A DNA stretch of 64,000 nt. It comes from Janthinobacterium sp. GW456P. GTDB lineage: Bacteria; Pseudomonadota; Gammaproteobacteria; Burkholderiales; Burkholderiaceae_D. The notes beneath the pieces are model-generated. The model did no database searches. It was not told the DNA's origin and saw only the letters and a list, made by a program, of their open reading frames with translations. Below are positions 18,481 to 26,188 of the stretch, one piece after another. Position numbers and translations under genes: made by a program. Location: positions 261,388-325,387 of the forward strand of contig NZ_NEHB01000002.1 of assembly GCF_002127655.1 (NCBI RefSeq), read 5' to 3'. Position 1 is the first letter of the stretch, and each line of letters starts with the position of its first letter.

Positions 18481-19473
18481 CTATGACGCCGGCTCGACGC
18501 TGACCCAGTACCGCGTGCGGCTGCGTACCTGCACCGGCAGCGAGTTGGGCAGCATGTTCAAAATGCGCTGCGTGTCGGCCAGCGGGAACACGCCCGACAG
18601 GCGCAGCCGGGCCACTGCCGGCGCGCAGTCGATCACGCCGGGGCGGTAGCGGGCCAGCTCGGCCAGGAAATCGCCCAGGGTCACGTCGTCGACGATCAGC
18701 TGCCCGCGCGACCAGGCATCGGCATACGCGCCGACGGCATGCGGCGCGCCCGACGCGTGGCGGCAAAATGCCGCGCCGCGCCCGGCCGCCAGCAGCAGGG
18801 GCGCGCCGCTGCCGTCGCGGGGACGGATTTCGACGGCGCTTTCAAACACGTCCACCGTGCTGTATTCATCTTGCTGGCGCACGGCAAAGCGCGTGCCCAG
18901 CGCGCGCACCCGGCCTTCGCGCGTGGCCACTTCCAGCGGCACGCCGCTGCCGGCGCCGTGGCCGCTGATGACGAGGATCTCGCCGGCCAGCAGCTCGACC
19001 AGGCGGCGGCTGGCGTCGAAACGCACGTTGACGGCCGATCCCGTATTCAGGCTCAGCACGGTACCGTCGCCCAGCACCACCTCGCGCCGCTCGCCCGTGG
19101 CCGTGCGGTAGTCGGCACGCAGGGCGCGCACGCCATCCCAGGCATCCGTCTGCGCGGCCAGCAAGCCGGCGCCGGCCGCCACGCCCAGCCACGCCAGCAG
19201 GCGGCGCCGCTTGCCGTTGACGGCTTTGCGCTGCGCGCCGGCCAGCGCCTGCGCGGCAGCGCCACGGTGCAAGCCGTTGAAGCGCCGCGATACCGCTTCG
19301 ATATGCCGCCAGGCCCGTTCATGCTCCGGGTCGGCGGCGCGCCAGCGCTGCCAGGCGGCCTGCTGCGCTTCGCTGACCTCGCTAGACATCAGCACGGTCA
19401 GCCACTCGGCCGCCTGCTGCTGCACGTCCTCGCGGATGGCTGGCGGTGCCGCCGGTTCTGCCGCCGTGCTCAT
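18481..19473 (-). CDS. fecR: FecR-type anti-sigma/sigma regulator
   Basis: Inner-membrane regulator that binds the ECF sigma factor on the cytoplasmic side. The 330 aa include an N-terminal DUF4880-type cytoplasmic region (QQAAEWLTVLMSSEVS, then the W-rich AWQRWRAADPEHERAW), a single membrane helix near residues 90-106 after KRRRLL, and a periplasmic FecR domain. Its start overlaps the fecI stop by four bases. Normally it senses the STN domain of a TonB receptor; the adjacent receptor lacks this domain, so the partner may be elsewhere. Confidence 0.9.
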   Translation of the reverse strand: MSTAAEPAAPPAIREDVQQQAAEWLTVLMSSEVSEAQQAAWQRWRAADPEHERAWRHIEAVSRRFNGLHRGAAAQALAGAQRKAVNGKRRRLLAWLGVAAGAGLLAAQTDAWDGVRALRADYRTATGERREVVLGDGTVLSLNTGSAVNVRFDASRRLVELLAGEILVISGHGAGSGVPLEVATREGRVRALGTRFAVRQQDEYSTVDVFESAVEIRPRDGSGAPLLLAAGRGAAFCRHASGAPHAVGAYADAWSRGQLIVDDVTLGDFLAELARYRPGVIDCAPAVARLRLSGVFPLADTQRILNMLPNSLPVQVRSRTRYWVSVEPAS

Positions 19474-19979
19474 GCCGGCAGCGAAAAAAACACCTGCCGG
19501 TTGGCGCGCGTCAGGTATTGCTTGACCGAGCTGGCCGACACGTTCAGGCGCGCGGCGATCTCGGCATAGCTGAGGCCTTCGAGCTGCGCCAGCAAGAACG
19601 CCGTGCGCACGGGCGCTGGCAAGCCGTCGAGGGCCAGGTCGATCTCCTGCAAGGCTTCCAGCGCCAGCAGCCGCACTTCAGGCGCGGGCGCCACCTCGGG
19701 CGGCAGGCAAGCGAGCGCCTCCAGGTAGGCGTCTTCCAGCACTTGCCGGCGGTAGCGGTGCGCCACCAGGCGGCGCGCGACGGTGGCGAGAAAAGGCCGC
19801 GCTTCGCGGATCTGCGGCACGGTAGCGGCCGTCAGCACGCTGATGAAGGTGTCTTGCGTCAGATCGGCCGCGTCGCCCGCATTGCCCAGCTTATGCCGCA
19901 GCCAGCCCTGCAGCCAGCCGTGATGGCTGCGGTAGAGCGCGTGCAGGTCTTGTTGCTGTGCAAAATCGGCGGCCGACAT
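19470..19979 (-). CDS. fecI: FecI-type ECF sigma factor
   Basis: Iron-starvation sigma factor of 169 aa with sigma region 2 (DAADLTQDTFISVL, residues about 36-49, then RPFLATVARRLVAHRYRR) and region 4 with the helix-turn-helix GLSYAEIAARLNVSASSVKQYL near the C-terminus. It should direct transcription of the TonB receptor gene. A Fur box lies at 20021-20039, about 42 bases before its start, so expression should rise under iron limitation. fecR follows with overlap. Confidence 0.93.
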   Translation of the reverse strand: MSAADFAQQQDLHALYRSHHGWLQGWLRHKLGNAGDAADLTQDTFISVLTAATVPQIREARPFLATVARRLVAHRYRRQVLEDAYLEALACLPPEVAPAPEVRLLALEALQEIDLALDGLPAPVRTAFLLAQLEGLSYAEIAARLNVSASSVKQYLTRANRQVFFSLPA

Positions 19980-20020
19980 GGCATCCCTTTCCGCTCAGGC
20001 GTGCGCCGCCCGAGAATGTA

Positions 20021-20039
20021 AATAAGAATTATTCTCATT
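20021..20039 (-). promoter_or_regulatory. Fur box upstream of fecI
   Basis: On the minus strand the 7-1-7 inverted repeat TGAGAAT-A-ATTCTTA lies at 20023-20037, one base off the Fur consensus TGATAAT/TGAGAAT pattern per arm. It is placed where a promoter for fecI would be. Confidence 0.85.
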
Positions 20040-20217
20040 CTAACCGCGCAATGCCTTTGATGCAATCGCGGCATTGGCAGAAATACCAACTAATTCAAAA
20101 GCCGGCCAACCGCCAGGCGCTGCAGCGCAGGACCGCCAGCCACCCGCGATAAGGTAAAATGACGGCCATCGTCCGGCTTGCGCCGCCCACTCCCAAGCTT
20201 TTCATTGCAGGTTCATC

Positions 20218-21585
20218 ATGCTAGATAATCTCACCCAACGGCTTGCCAAAGTCGTCAAGACCATGCGCGGCGAGGCGCGCCTGACCGAAGCGAACACCGC
20301 CGACATGCTGCGCGAAGTGCGCCTGGCGCTGCTCGAAGCCGACGTCGCCCTGCCCGCCGTGCGCGAATTCATCGCCAAAGTCAAAGAAAAAGCCATGGGC
20401 GAGGATGTCATTTCCTCGCTGACGCCAGGCCAGGCCCTGGTGGGCGTGGTGCAGCGCGAACTGGCCGCCCTGATGGGCGCCGACCTGGGACCGGAAGCGT
20501 CGCAGATCAGCTTTGCGCAGCAGCCGCCCGCCATCATCCTGATGGCCGGTCTGCAGGGTGTGGGTAAAACCACCACCGTCGGCAAGCTGGCGAAGTACCT
20601 GAAGGAAGAAAAGAAGAAGAAAGTGCTGACCGTCTCGGCCGACGTGTACCGTCCCGCCGCAATCGCCCAGCTGCAATCGGTGACGTCCCAGGTCGGCGCC
20701 GACTTCTTCCCCTCCACCAGCACGGACAAGCCGGTCGATATCGCCCTGGCCGCGCTGGACTGGGCGAAAAAGCACTACCACGACGTGCTGATCATCGATA
20801 CGGCGGGCCGCCTCGGTATCGACGAAGAGATGATGCGCGAAATCGCCGCCGTCCACGGCGCCGTGAAACCGGTCGAAACCCTGTTTGTCGTCGACGCCAT
20901 GCTGGGCCAGGACGCCATCAACACGGCCAAGGCCTTCAACGATGCGCTGCCGCTGACGGGTATCGTGCTGACCAAGCTCGATGGCGATGCGCGCGGTGGT
21001 GCCGCCCTGTCCGTGCGCCACATCACGGGCAAACCGATCAAGTTTGCCGGCGTGTCGGAAAAACTCGACGGGCTGGAAGCGTTCGATCCGACCCGCATGG
21101 CCAACCGCATCCTCGGCATGGGCGACATCCTCGCGCTGGTCGAAGAAGCACGCAAGGGTGTCGACAGCAAGGCGGCGGCCGACCTGGCGCAAAAGATCAA
21201 GGTCGGCGGCAAGTTCGACATGAACGACTTCAAAGCGCAACTGGGGCAAATGAAGAAAATGGGCGGCATGGCCAACCTGATGGACAAGCTGCCGGCCCAG
21301 TTCCAGCAGGCGGCAGGCGGCAAGAACATGGATCAAGCCGACAAGCAGGTGCGCCGCATGTGCGGCATCATCGATTCGATGACGCCGCAGGAGCGCGCCA
21401 AGCCTGAACTGATCAAGGCCACGCGCAAGCGCCGCATCGCCGCCGGCGCCGGCGTGCAAGTACAGGAAGTGAACCGCATGCTGACGCAATTCGAGCAGAT
21501 GCAGACGATGATGAAGAAATTGTCGGGCGGCGGCATGATGAAGATGATGCGCTCCATGAAGGGCATGATGCCTGGGATGAGGTAA
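20218..21585 (+). CDS. ffh: Signal recognition particle protein Ffh
   Basis: GTPase that binds signal sequences and 4.5S RNA and delivers nascent membrane proteins to FtsY. The 455 aa have the usual N domain, the G domain with GLQGVGKTTT (G1, about 114-123), DVYRPAAIAQL, DTAGRLGID and TKLDGDARGG, and a Met-rich M domain from about residue 330 (MKKMGGMANLMDKLP, ending MMRSMKGMMPGMR). The ATG at 20218 has a weak AGGT upstream. No clear terminator follows; instead a palindromic repeat begins seven bases after the stop. Confidence 0.97.
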   Translation: MLDNLTQRLAKVVKTMRGEARLTEANTADMLREVRLALLEADVALPAVREFIAKVKEKAMGEDVISSLTPGQALVGVVQRELAALMGADLGPEASQISFAQQPPAIILMAGLQGVGKTTTVGKLAKYLKEEKKKKVLTVSADVYRPAAIAQLQSVTSQVGADFFPSTSTDKPVDIALAALDWAKKHYHDVLIIDTAGRLGIDEEMMREIAAVHGAVKPVETLFVVDAMLGQDAINTAKAFNDALPLTGIVLTKLDGDARGGAALSVRHITGKPIKFAGVSEKLDGLEAFDPTRMANRILGMGDILALVEEARKGVDSKAAADLAQKIKVGGKFDMNDFKAQLGQMKKMGGMANLMDKLPAQFQQAAGGKNMDQADKQVRRMCGIIDSMTPQERAKPELIKATRKRRIAAGAGVQVQEVNRMLTQFEQMQTMMKKLSGGGMMKMMRSMKGMMPGMR

Positions 21586-21591
21586 GGCAGC

Positions 21592-21691
21592 AAAATCCGC
21601 TGCGCGGGGCGCTTTGCGGCCGGCGATGCTCAGCGCACCAGAGTGCGCTTGCGCTTCTCGGCCACAAATCATCCCCGCTCGCTGGGATTTT
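21592..21691. repeat. 100-nt palindromic dispersed repeat, copy A
   Basis: A 100-base element starting AAAATCC and ending GGATTTT, matched by a second copy at 28656-28755. Inside, TTTGCGGCC pairs with GGCCACAAA, and a central hairpin reads GCGCAC-CAGA-GTGCGC. In copy B that hairpin is CCGTAC-TAGT-GTACGG, so both arms have changed together and pairing is kept. Flanking bases (AAGGC ... GCCTT) also pair. It lies directly behind ffh and may act as a terminator or attenuator. I do not know a published name for it. Confidence 0.75.
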
Positions 21692-21737
21692 GCAGGCCTT
21701 CATGACGTCTCAGGAACGCTGTTTGAAAGCCAAAAAA

Positions 21738-21791
21738 CACTGTTCCAAATAATGCCGGATTGCATTTTGATGTGTCCGGCATCACTGTTCC
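21738..21791. repeat. Small hairpin flanked by 9-bp direct repeats
   Basis: CACTGTTCC occurs at 21738-21746 and again at 21783-21791. Between them lies an 8-bp perfect inverted repeat, ATGCCGGA at 21752-21759 and TCCGGCAT at 21775-21782. The layout resembles a tiny palindromic insertion with a target duplication, but its length allows chance. The remainder of the gap up to 22016 holds the promoter region of the SWIB gene and no other recognisable feature. Confidence 0.5.
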
Positions 21792-22016
21792 CGCCCTGCG
21801 CAGTCCCCCTCCCCGCATAGCCTGCAACCATGCCATTTACGGGCAAAAACGCCGTTCTGCGCTCCCAAGCGGTGCGCCCGGGCGACAGCATTGCCATTTC
21901 CCTGCTTTTTCCTCGTGAAAACGTGAAAAACACTTGCATACAAGGTAAATCCACACCAATATTAGCCGTGCGATTAATTGCGCAATTTCCCATGTGTTTG
22001 TTAAGGAGGCTCGAAG

Positions 22017-22412
22017 ATGGCAACAGCCAAAAAAACCCCAGTAGCAGCGCCAGCCAAAGCAGCAGCAGCCAAGCCTGCAGCCGCCAAGAAAGCAGCACCC
22101 GCAGCCAAGGCAGCAGCTAAACCAGCAGCGGCGAAGAAAGCGGCAGCACCGGCAACACCACGCAAGCCAAACGCAGCATTCATGAAAGCGATGACGCCAT
22201 CGAAAGACCTGGCCGCCGTTGTTGGCGCAGCACCACTGCCGCGCACGGAAGTGACCAAAAAGGTATGGGATTACATCAAAAAACTCGATCTGCAAGATCC
22301 GGCCAACCGCCGCATGATCAATGCGGACGACAAGCTGAAAGCCGTTTTCGGCGGCAAAGCCCAAGTCTCCATGTTTGAAATGACGAAACTGATCTCCGAT
22401 CATTTGAAATAA
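22017..22412 (+). CDS. SWIB/MDM2-domain protein with histone H1-like tail
   Basis: A 131-aa protein in two parts. Residues 1-50 are almost only Lys, Ala and Pro in repeated AAKPAAAKKAA-type units, like bacterial histone H1 tails, and should bind DNA non-specifically. Residues about 53-131 form a SWIB domain (PSKDLAAVVGAAPLPRTEV, then KKVWDYIKKLDLQDP), as found in chromatin remodellers and at the C-terminus of some chlamydial topoisomerases. The role is probably nucleoid organisation. AAGGAGG lies eight bases before the ATG, and a strong terminator follows, so it is monocistronic and probably well expressed. Confidence 0.9.
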   Translation: MATAKKTPVAAPAKAAAAKPAAAKKAAPAAKAAAKPAAAKKAAAPATPRKPNAAFMKAMTPSKDLAAVVGAAPLPRTEVTKKVWDYIKKLDLQDPANRRMINADDKLKAVFGGKAQVSMFEMTKLISDHLK

Positions 22413-22445
22413 TCAGATACGCACAGGGCGTCCGCGCCGTGTGAG

Positions 22446-22481
22446 TGCCCCGCCGCATCACTGCGAGCGGGGCATTTTTTT
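22446..22481 (+). terminator. Terminator of the SWIB gene
   Basis: Arms TGCCCCGC (22446-22453) and GCGGGGCA (22467-22474) are a perfect 8-bp inverted repeat followed by seven T. Confidence 0.9.
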
Positions 22482-22515
22482 GGGCAGCAAGCACGCCAGC
22501 AAAACTATTCTCCCC

Positions 22516-22660
22516 CAGCCGCCCGCACAGGCGATCCGGGCCAAGCGGGCCTGAAAAACGGCGAGGGCAAGGCGCAGCGACGAAGACAGTACGCCAGTAC
22601 GGCGAGGAGCTGCAACGCCGCCATCGTTGTTTTCTCAGTCCCGCGTCTCCGGCCCGCTGT
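22516..22660. repeat. Dispersed repeat with a second repeat nested in its loop
   Basis: The sequence from 22516 (CAGCCGCCCGCACAGG, CCGGGCCAAGCG) to about 22548, and again TCTCCGGCCCGC at 22646-22657, matches 26055-26103 with few changes. In the 26-kb copy the two parts are joined by about four bases. Here about 95 bases, from CTGAAAAACGGCG near 22551 to TTTCTCAG near 22638, sit between them; the ends of that inner segment are themselves roughly inverted (CTGA-AAAAC and GTTTT-CTCAG). This looks like one palindromic repeat inserted into another. Confidence 0.6.
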
Positions 22661-22710
22661 TCAAAAAAACGCAAACCCAGAAGAAAATTCCGGGGTCCGA
22701 CCCAACCTCC

Positions 22711-23328
22711 TCACTTGAATTCCCAGTTCCGCCAAGCCGCCCTTACCGCATTCGGATACTCGGCCCGCCCGCGGCTGCCGTTATAGCGCCCCAGCGCCAG
22801 GTACAGATCGCCTTTTTCCATATCCAGGTACATACGCAGAATGGCGCAGCCATAGCGCAGATTCGTCTGCATGTGGAACAGCTTGCTGCGGTCATGGTCG
22901 CCGATGACGCCCGTCCAGAATGGCATCACCTGCATGTAGCCGCGCGCGCCGGCCAGCGAAACGGCATATTTGCGGTAGGCCGACTCCACCTGGATCAGGC
23001 CCAGCACCAGGGCCGGCTCCAGGCCCGCGCGGCGCGATTCATACCATACCGTTTCCAGGAATTCCGTGCGCGACTGGGCGTCCGGCAGCTTGCGCTGCAG
23101 GCGTTGCGACATCTGCGCCAGCCATTGCTGGTAGCGCTGCAGCTCGGCGGCAGTGGCAAATTTGGGCTGCGGCGGGCGTTCGTCGCGGATCGCGTGCGAC
23201 AGGGCCAGGCGGACGGAGTCGGCCAGCGCCTCCTCCTTCTGGTTGCCGGCCTGCGCCAGGGGAGCGCAGGCCAGGCAGGCGGCCAGCGCGATCGCGCCAG
23301 CCGTTTTAGCTATTGAATAGCGCTTCAC
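22711..23328 (-). CDS. Lytic transglycosylase, SLT family
   Basis: A 205-aa exported murein hydrolase that would cleave the glycan backbone to anhydromuropeptides. The signal peptide ends LAQAG at about residue 27. The catalytic domain holds the family motif with the catalytic Glu in [13 protein letters not shown], followed by [12 protein letters not shown] and ALGRYNGS. The C-terminal end is short, so this is a minimal enzyme without a binding module. Its ATG overlaps the proS stop by four bases, an unusual pairing that implies coupled translation. Products would feed the recycling pathway that includes AmpD. Confidence 0.9.
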   Translation of the reverse strand: MKRYSIAKTAGAIALAACLACAPLAQAGNQKEEALADSVRLALSHAIRDERPPQPKFATAAELQRYQQWLAQMSQRLQRKLPDAQSRTEFLETVWYESRRAGLEPALVLGLIQVESAYRKYAVSLAGARGYMQVMPFWTGVIGDHDRSKLFHMQTNLRYGCAILRMYLDMEKGDLYLALGRYNGSRGRAEYPNAVRAAWRNWEFK

Positions 23329-25064
23329 TGCGCCATTTTGCCCTGGATGAAAGCGACGATCTCGTCCGGTGCAACGCCGGTCGCTTCCGTATCGCGGCGG
23401 CCCTGGTATTCCAGCTTGCCTTCTTTCAGGCCGCGCTCGCCGATGACGATGCGGTGCGGCACGCCAATCAGTTCCCAGTCGGCAAACATGGCGCCTGGAC
23501 GCAAGCCGCGGTCATCGACGATGACATCGACGCCGGCGCCTTGCAGGGCCGCGTACAGCTTCTCCGTCTCTTCCTTGACCAGTTCGCTGCGATCCATGCC
23601 CATCGGGCACAGCACGACTTCGAACGGCGCGATCGAGGCGGGCCAGATGATGCCCTTGTCGTCGAAGTTCTGTTCGATGGCGGCGCCCAGGATGCGCGTC
23701 ACGCCGATGCCATAACACCCCATCTGCAGCGGCGCAGGCTTGCCGTTTTCATCGAGGAAGGTGGCTTTCATGCTTTCCGAGTACGCCGTGCCCAGCTGGA
23801 ACACGTGGCCCACTTCGATGCCTCGCTCGATGGCGAGCGTGCCCTGGCCGTCCGGCGACGCGTCGCCGGCGACAACATTGCGCAAGTCGGCCACGATGGC
23901 AGGCTCGGCCATGTCACGGCCCCAGTTGGCGCCCGTGTAGTGGAAGCCGGCCTCATTCGCGCCGCAGACGAAGTCGCTCATGTGGGCGACCGTGCGGTCC
24001 GCCACGACGGTGACGGGGGCCTGCGTGCCGATCGGGCCCAGGTAGCCAGGGATGGTGCCGTAGACTTCCAGGATTTCCGCTTCCGTCGAGAAACGGTGAC
24101 CGGCCAGGCCGGCAACCTTGCCCACCTTGATCTCGTTCAGTTCATGGTCGCCGCGCAACAGCAGCATGAAATGCTGTTTCGTGACCTTCTCGTCCTTGCC
24201 CGTCGTTTCCACCGTCAGGGCGATGGTTTTCACGGTGCGCGACAGCTCGATACCCAGCAGGGTGGCCACGGTTTCGCACTTGACGGTGTCCGGCGTGGCC
24301 GTTTTGGTCAGTGCCTGGGTGGCGGCCGGGCGCTCGCCCGCTGGCGGCAGCGCTTCGGCCGCTTCCATGTTGGCCGCGTAATCGGAGGTCGGGCAGTACA
24401 CGAGCGCGTCCTCGCCCGTGTGGGCGATGACGTGGAATTCGTGCGAGCCGGAACCGCCGATGGCGCCGTTATCGGCCGCCACGGCGCGGAATTGCAGGCC
24501 GAAACGCGTGAAGATGCGCGTGTAGGCGTCGAACATGACTTTATACGACGCTTGCATGCCGGCCAGGTCGCGGTCGAACGAATACGCGTCCTTCATGGTG
24601 AATTCGCGGCCGCGCATCAGGCCGAAGCGTGGACGGCGCTCGTCGCGGAACTTGGTCTGGATGTGATAGAAGTTCAACGGCAGCTGGCGGTAGGACTTGA
24701 TTTCCGTGCGCACGACGTCGGTGATGACTTCTTCCGATGTCGGCTGGATCGCGTATTCGCGGCCGTGGCGGTCTTTCACGCGCATCAGTTCGTCGCCCAT
24801 CTTGGTCCAGCGGCCCGTTTCCTGCCACAGTTCGGCCGGCTGCACGAGCGGCATCAGCAGTTCGATGGCGGCGGCTTTGTTCATCTCGTCACGGATGATG
24901 GCTTCCACCTTGCGGATCACGCGCAAGCCCATCGGCATGTAGGTATAGATGCCGGAACCAAGGCGTTTGATCATGCCTGCACGCATCATCAATTGGTGGC
25001 TGACGATTTCCGCGTCAGAAGGTGCATCTTTAAGTGTGGAAATAAAAAAACGGGAGGCGCGCAT
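23325..25064 (-). CDS. proS: Prolyl-tRNA synthetase
   Basis: Class II aminoacyl-tRNA synthetase, 579 aa, the length of the bacterial type that carries an inserted editing domain (INS) between motifs 2 and 3 for removing Ala from tRNA-Pro. The N-terminus [19 protein letters not shown] and motif 2 region ([18 protein letters not shown]) are typical. The editing insertion spans about residues 225-390 and the C-terminal anticodon-binding domain includes [11 protein letters not shown]. The lytic transglycosylase gene follows in the same transcript. A 204-base gap separates it from divergent rppH. Confidence 0.97.
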   Translation of the reverse strand: MRASRFFISTLKDAPSDAEIVSHQLMMRAGMIKRLGSGIYTYMPMGLRVIRKVEAIIRDEMNKAAAIELLMPLVQPAELWQETGRWTKMGDELMRVKDRHGREYAIQPTSEEVITDVVRTEIKSYRQLPLNFYHIQTKFRDERRPRFGLMRGREFTMKDAYSFDRDLAGMQASYKVMFDAYTRIFTRFGLQFRAVAADNGAIGGSGSHEFHVIAHTGEDALVYCPTSDYAANMEAAEALPPAGERPAATQALTKTATPDTVKCETVATLLGIELSRTVKTIALTVETTGKDEKVTKQHFMLLLRGDHELNEIKVGKVAGLAGHRFSTEAEILEVYGTIPGYLGPIGTQAPVTVVADRTVAHMSDFVCGANEAGFHYTGANWGRDMAEPAIVADLRNVVAGDASPDGQGTLAIERGIEVGHVFQLGTAYSESMKATFLDENGKPAPLQMGCYGIGVTRILGAAIEQNFDDKGIIWPASIAPFEVVLCPMGMDRSELVKEETEKLYAALQGAGVDVIVDDRGLRPGAMFADWELIGVPHRIVIGERGLKEGKLEYQGRRDTEATGVAPDEIVAFIQGKMAQ

Positions 25065-25268
25065 AACGGTGAATTCTTTTTAAAAAGAGAGGGTTATAAT
25101 CAACCTAATTTTAAAGGATTAGCTGGCTGATGCGTCCATACTTTACACAAATGCGCTCAATTGGTGCGATTCCGGCGCTTTTCGCACCCCGAAAAGGTCA
25201 CCGGCTTGCGAAGTTGTGGGTAATTATGTAAAAAAGGACGCACTGTCGCAGAAAGTTTGAGGTGCATT

Positions 25269-25901
25269 ATGCTCGACCGTGAAGGGTTTCGGCCCAACGT
25301 CGGCATCATCCTGCTAAACGCCCAGAACGAGGTGTGGTGGGGCAAGCGGGTGCGCGAGCACTCATGGCAGTTTCCGCAAGGCGGTATCAAATATGGCGAA
25401 ACACCGGAACAAGCCATGTTTCGCGAACTTGAAGAGGAAATCGGACTCAGACAGGAACACGTCAAAATTGTCGGCCGCACCCGCGACTGGCTGCGCTATG
25501 AAGTGCCAGACCACTTCATCAAGCGCGAGATTCGCGGCCATTACCGTGGCCAGAAGCAGATTTGGTTTCTGCTGAGAATGTGCGCGCGCGATAACGACGT
25601 CAATCTGCGCCTGACCGACCATCCCGAGTTCGACGCCTGGCGCTGGCATGAATACTGGGTCCCGCTCGATGTCGTCATTGAATTTAAACGCGATGTGTAC
25701 CAGCGCGCCTTGCAGGAGCTGTCCCGCTTCCTGACCTGGCCCGTGCATGGCAACGCACAGCAAGCGCACCGCCACACGTCGCGCTACCTGCGCCAGCCCC
25801 ATGCGCCACGGGCACAGGATGGCGCGGCACCGGCCAAGCCTTGCGACGGCATCGCCGCCGAAGGGTGCACGCCGGAGCTGATTCTGCCGGGCAAGGAGTA
25901 G
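25269..25901 (+). CDS. rppH: RNA pyrophosphohydrolase RppH
   Basis: Nudix hydrolase that removes pyrophosphate from mRNA 5' ends and so starts decay. The start at 25269 ([12 protein letters not shown]) is preceded by GAGGT and matches the family N-terminus; an ATG four codons earlier is less likely. The product has 210 aa. The Nudix box spans residues 38-60, with GGIKYGE, the RELEEEIGL core and the metal-binding Glu residues in place. The last ~50 residues after the catalytic domain are a Pro/Ala/His-rich tail of low conservation. A strong terminator follows. Confidence 0.95.
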   Translation: MLDREGFRPNVGIILLNAQNEVWWGKRVREHSWQFPQGGIKYGETPEQAMFRELEEEIGLRQEHVKIVGRTRDWLRYEVPDHFIKREIRGHYRGQKQIWFLLRMCARDNDVNLRLTDHPEFDAWRWHEYWVPLDVVIEFKRDVYQRALQELSRFLTWPVHGNAQQAHRHTSRYLRQPHAPRAQDGAAPAKPCDGIAAEGCTPELILPGKE

Positions 25902-25930
25902 TCCGCCGCAATGAACGCACGCTCCCACGC

Positions 25931-25964
25931 AAAAGGGGCAGCCTGAACAGGCTGCCCCTTTTTT
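25931..25964 (+). terminator. Terminator of rppH
   Basis: GGGGCAGCCTG and CAGGCTGCCCC (25935-25945 and 25948-25958) form a perfect stem followed by six T; A-runs before it may allow use on the minus strand as well. Confidence 0.9.
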
Positions 25965-25982
25965 CATGCCAGCAGGAACACC

Positions 25983-26183
25983 CTGCCGTACCGGTAATGC
26001 CGTTCAGATAGCGCCCCTACGCGACCAGTAGAGCTGAAAAACGGATTAAAGCTCCAGTCGCCCGCACAGGTGTACCGGGCCAAGCGAGCGTCGCCGGCCC
26101 GCCATTTTTACGTTCTTACGCCTGACGCCTTGGCCCTTAAATGCGTCGGACAGCTTAACTGAACGGCATTGCTGCCGTACCGG
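25983..26183. mobile_element. Possible MITE: inverted repeats inside direct repeats
   Basis: CTGCCGTACCGG occurs at 25983-25994 and 26172-26183 as a 12-bp direct repeat. Just inside, separated by one base on each side, AATGCCGTTCAG (25996-26007) and CTGAACGGCATT (26159-26170) are perfect 12-bp inverted repeats. The enclosed ~150 bases have no coding capacity but contain the dispersed palindrome at 26055-26103. The order direct repeat, inverted repeat, cargo, inverted repeat, direct repeat is that of a small non-autonomous element with a target duplication. No transposase is present here. Confidence 0.5.
26055..26103. repeat. Dispersed palindromic repeat, uninterrupted copy
   Basis: Same element as at 22516-22660 without the inner insertion: CAGTCGCCCGCACAGG, CCGGGCCAAGCG and TCGCCGGCCCGCC. 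CGGGCC and GGCCCG pair across a short loop, and a run of five T follows at 26105-26109, so it could terminate plus-strand transcription. Confidence 0.6.
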
Positions 26184-26188
26184 CCAAT

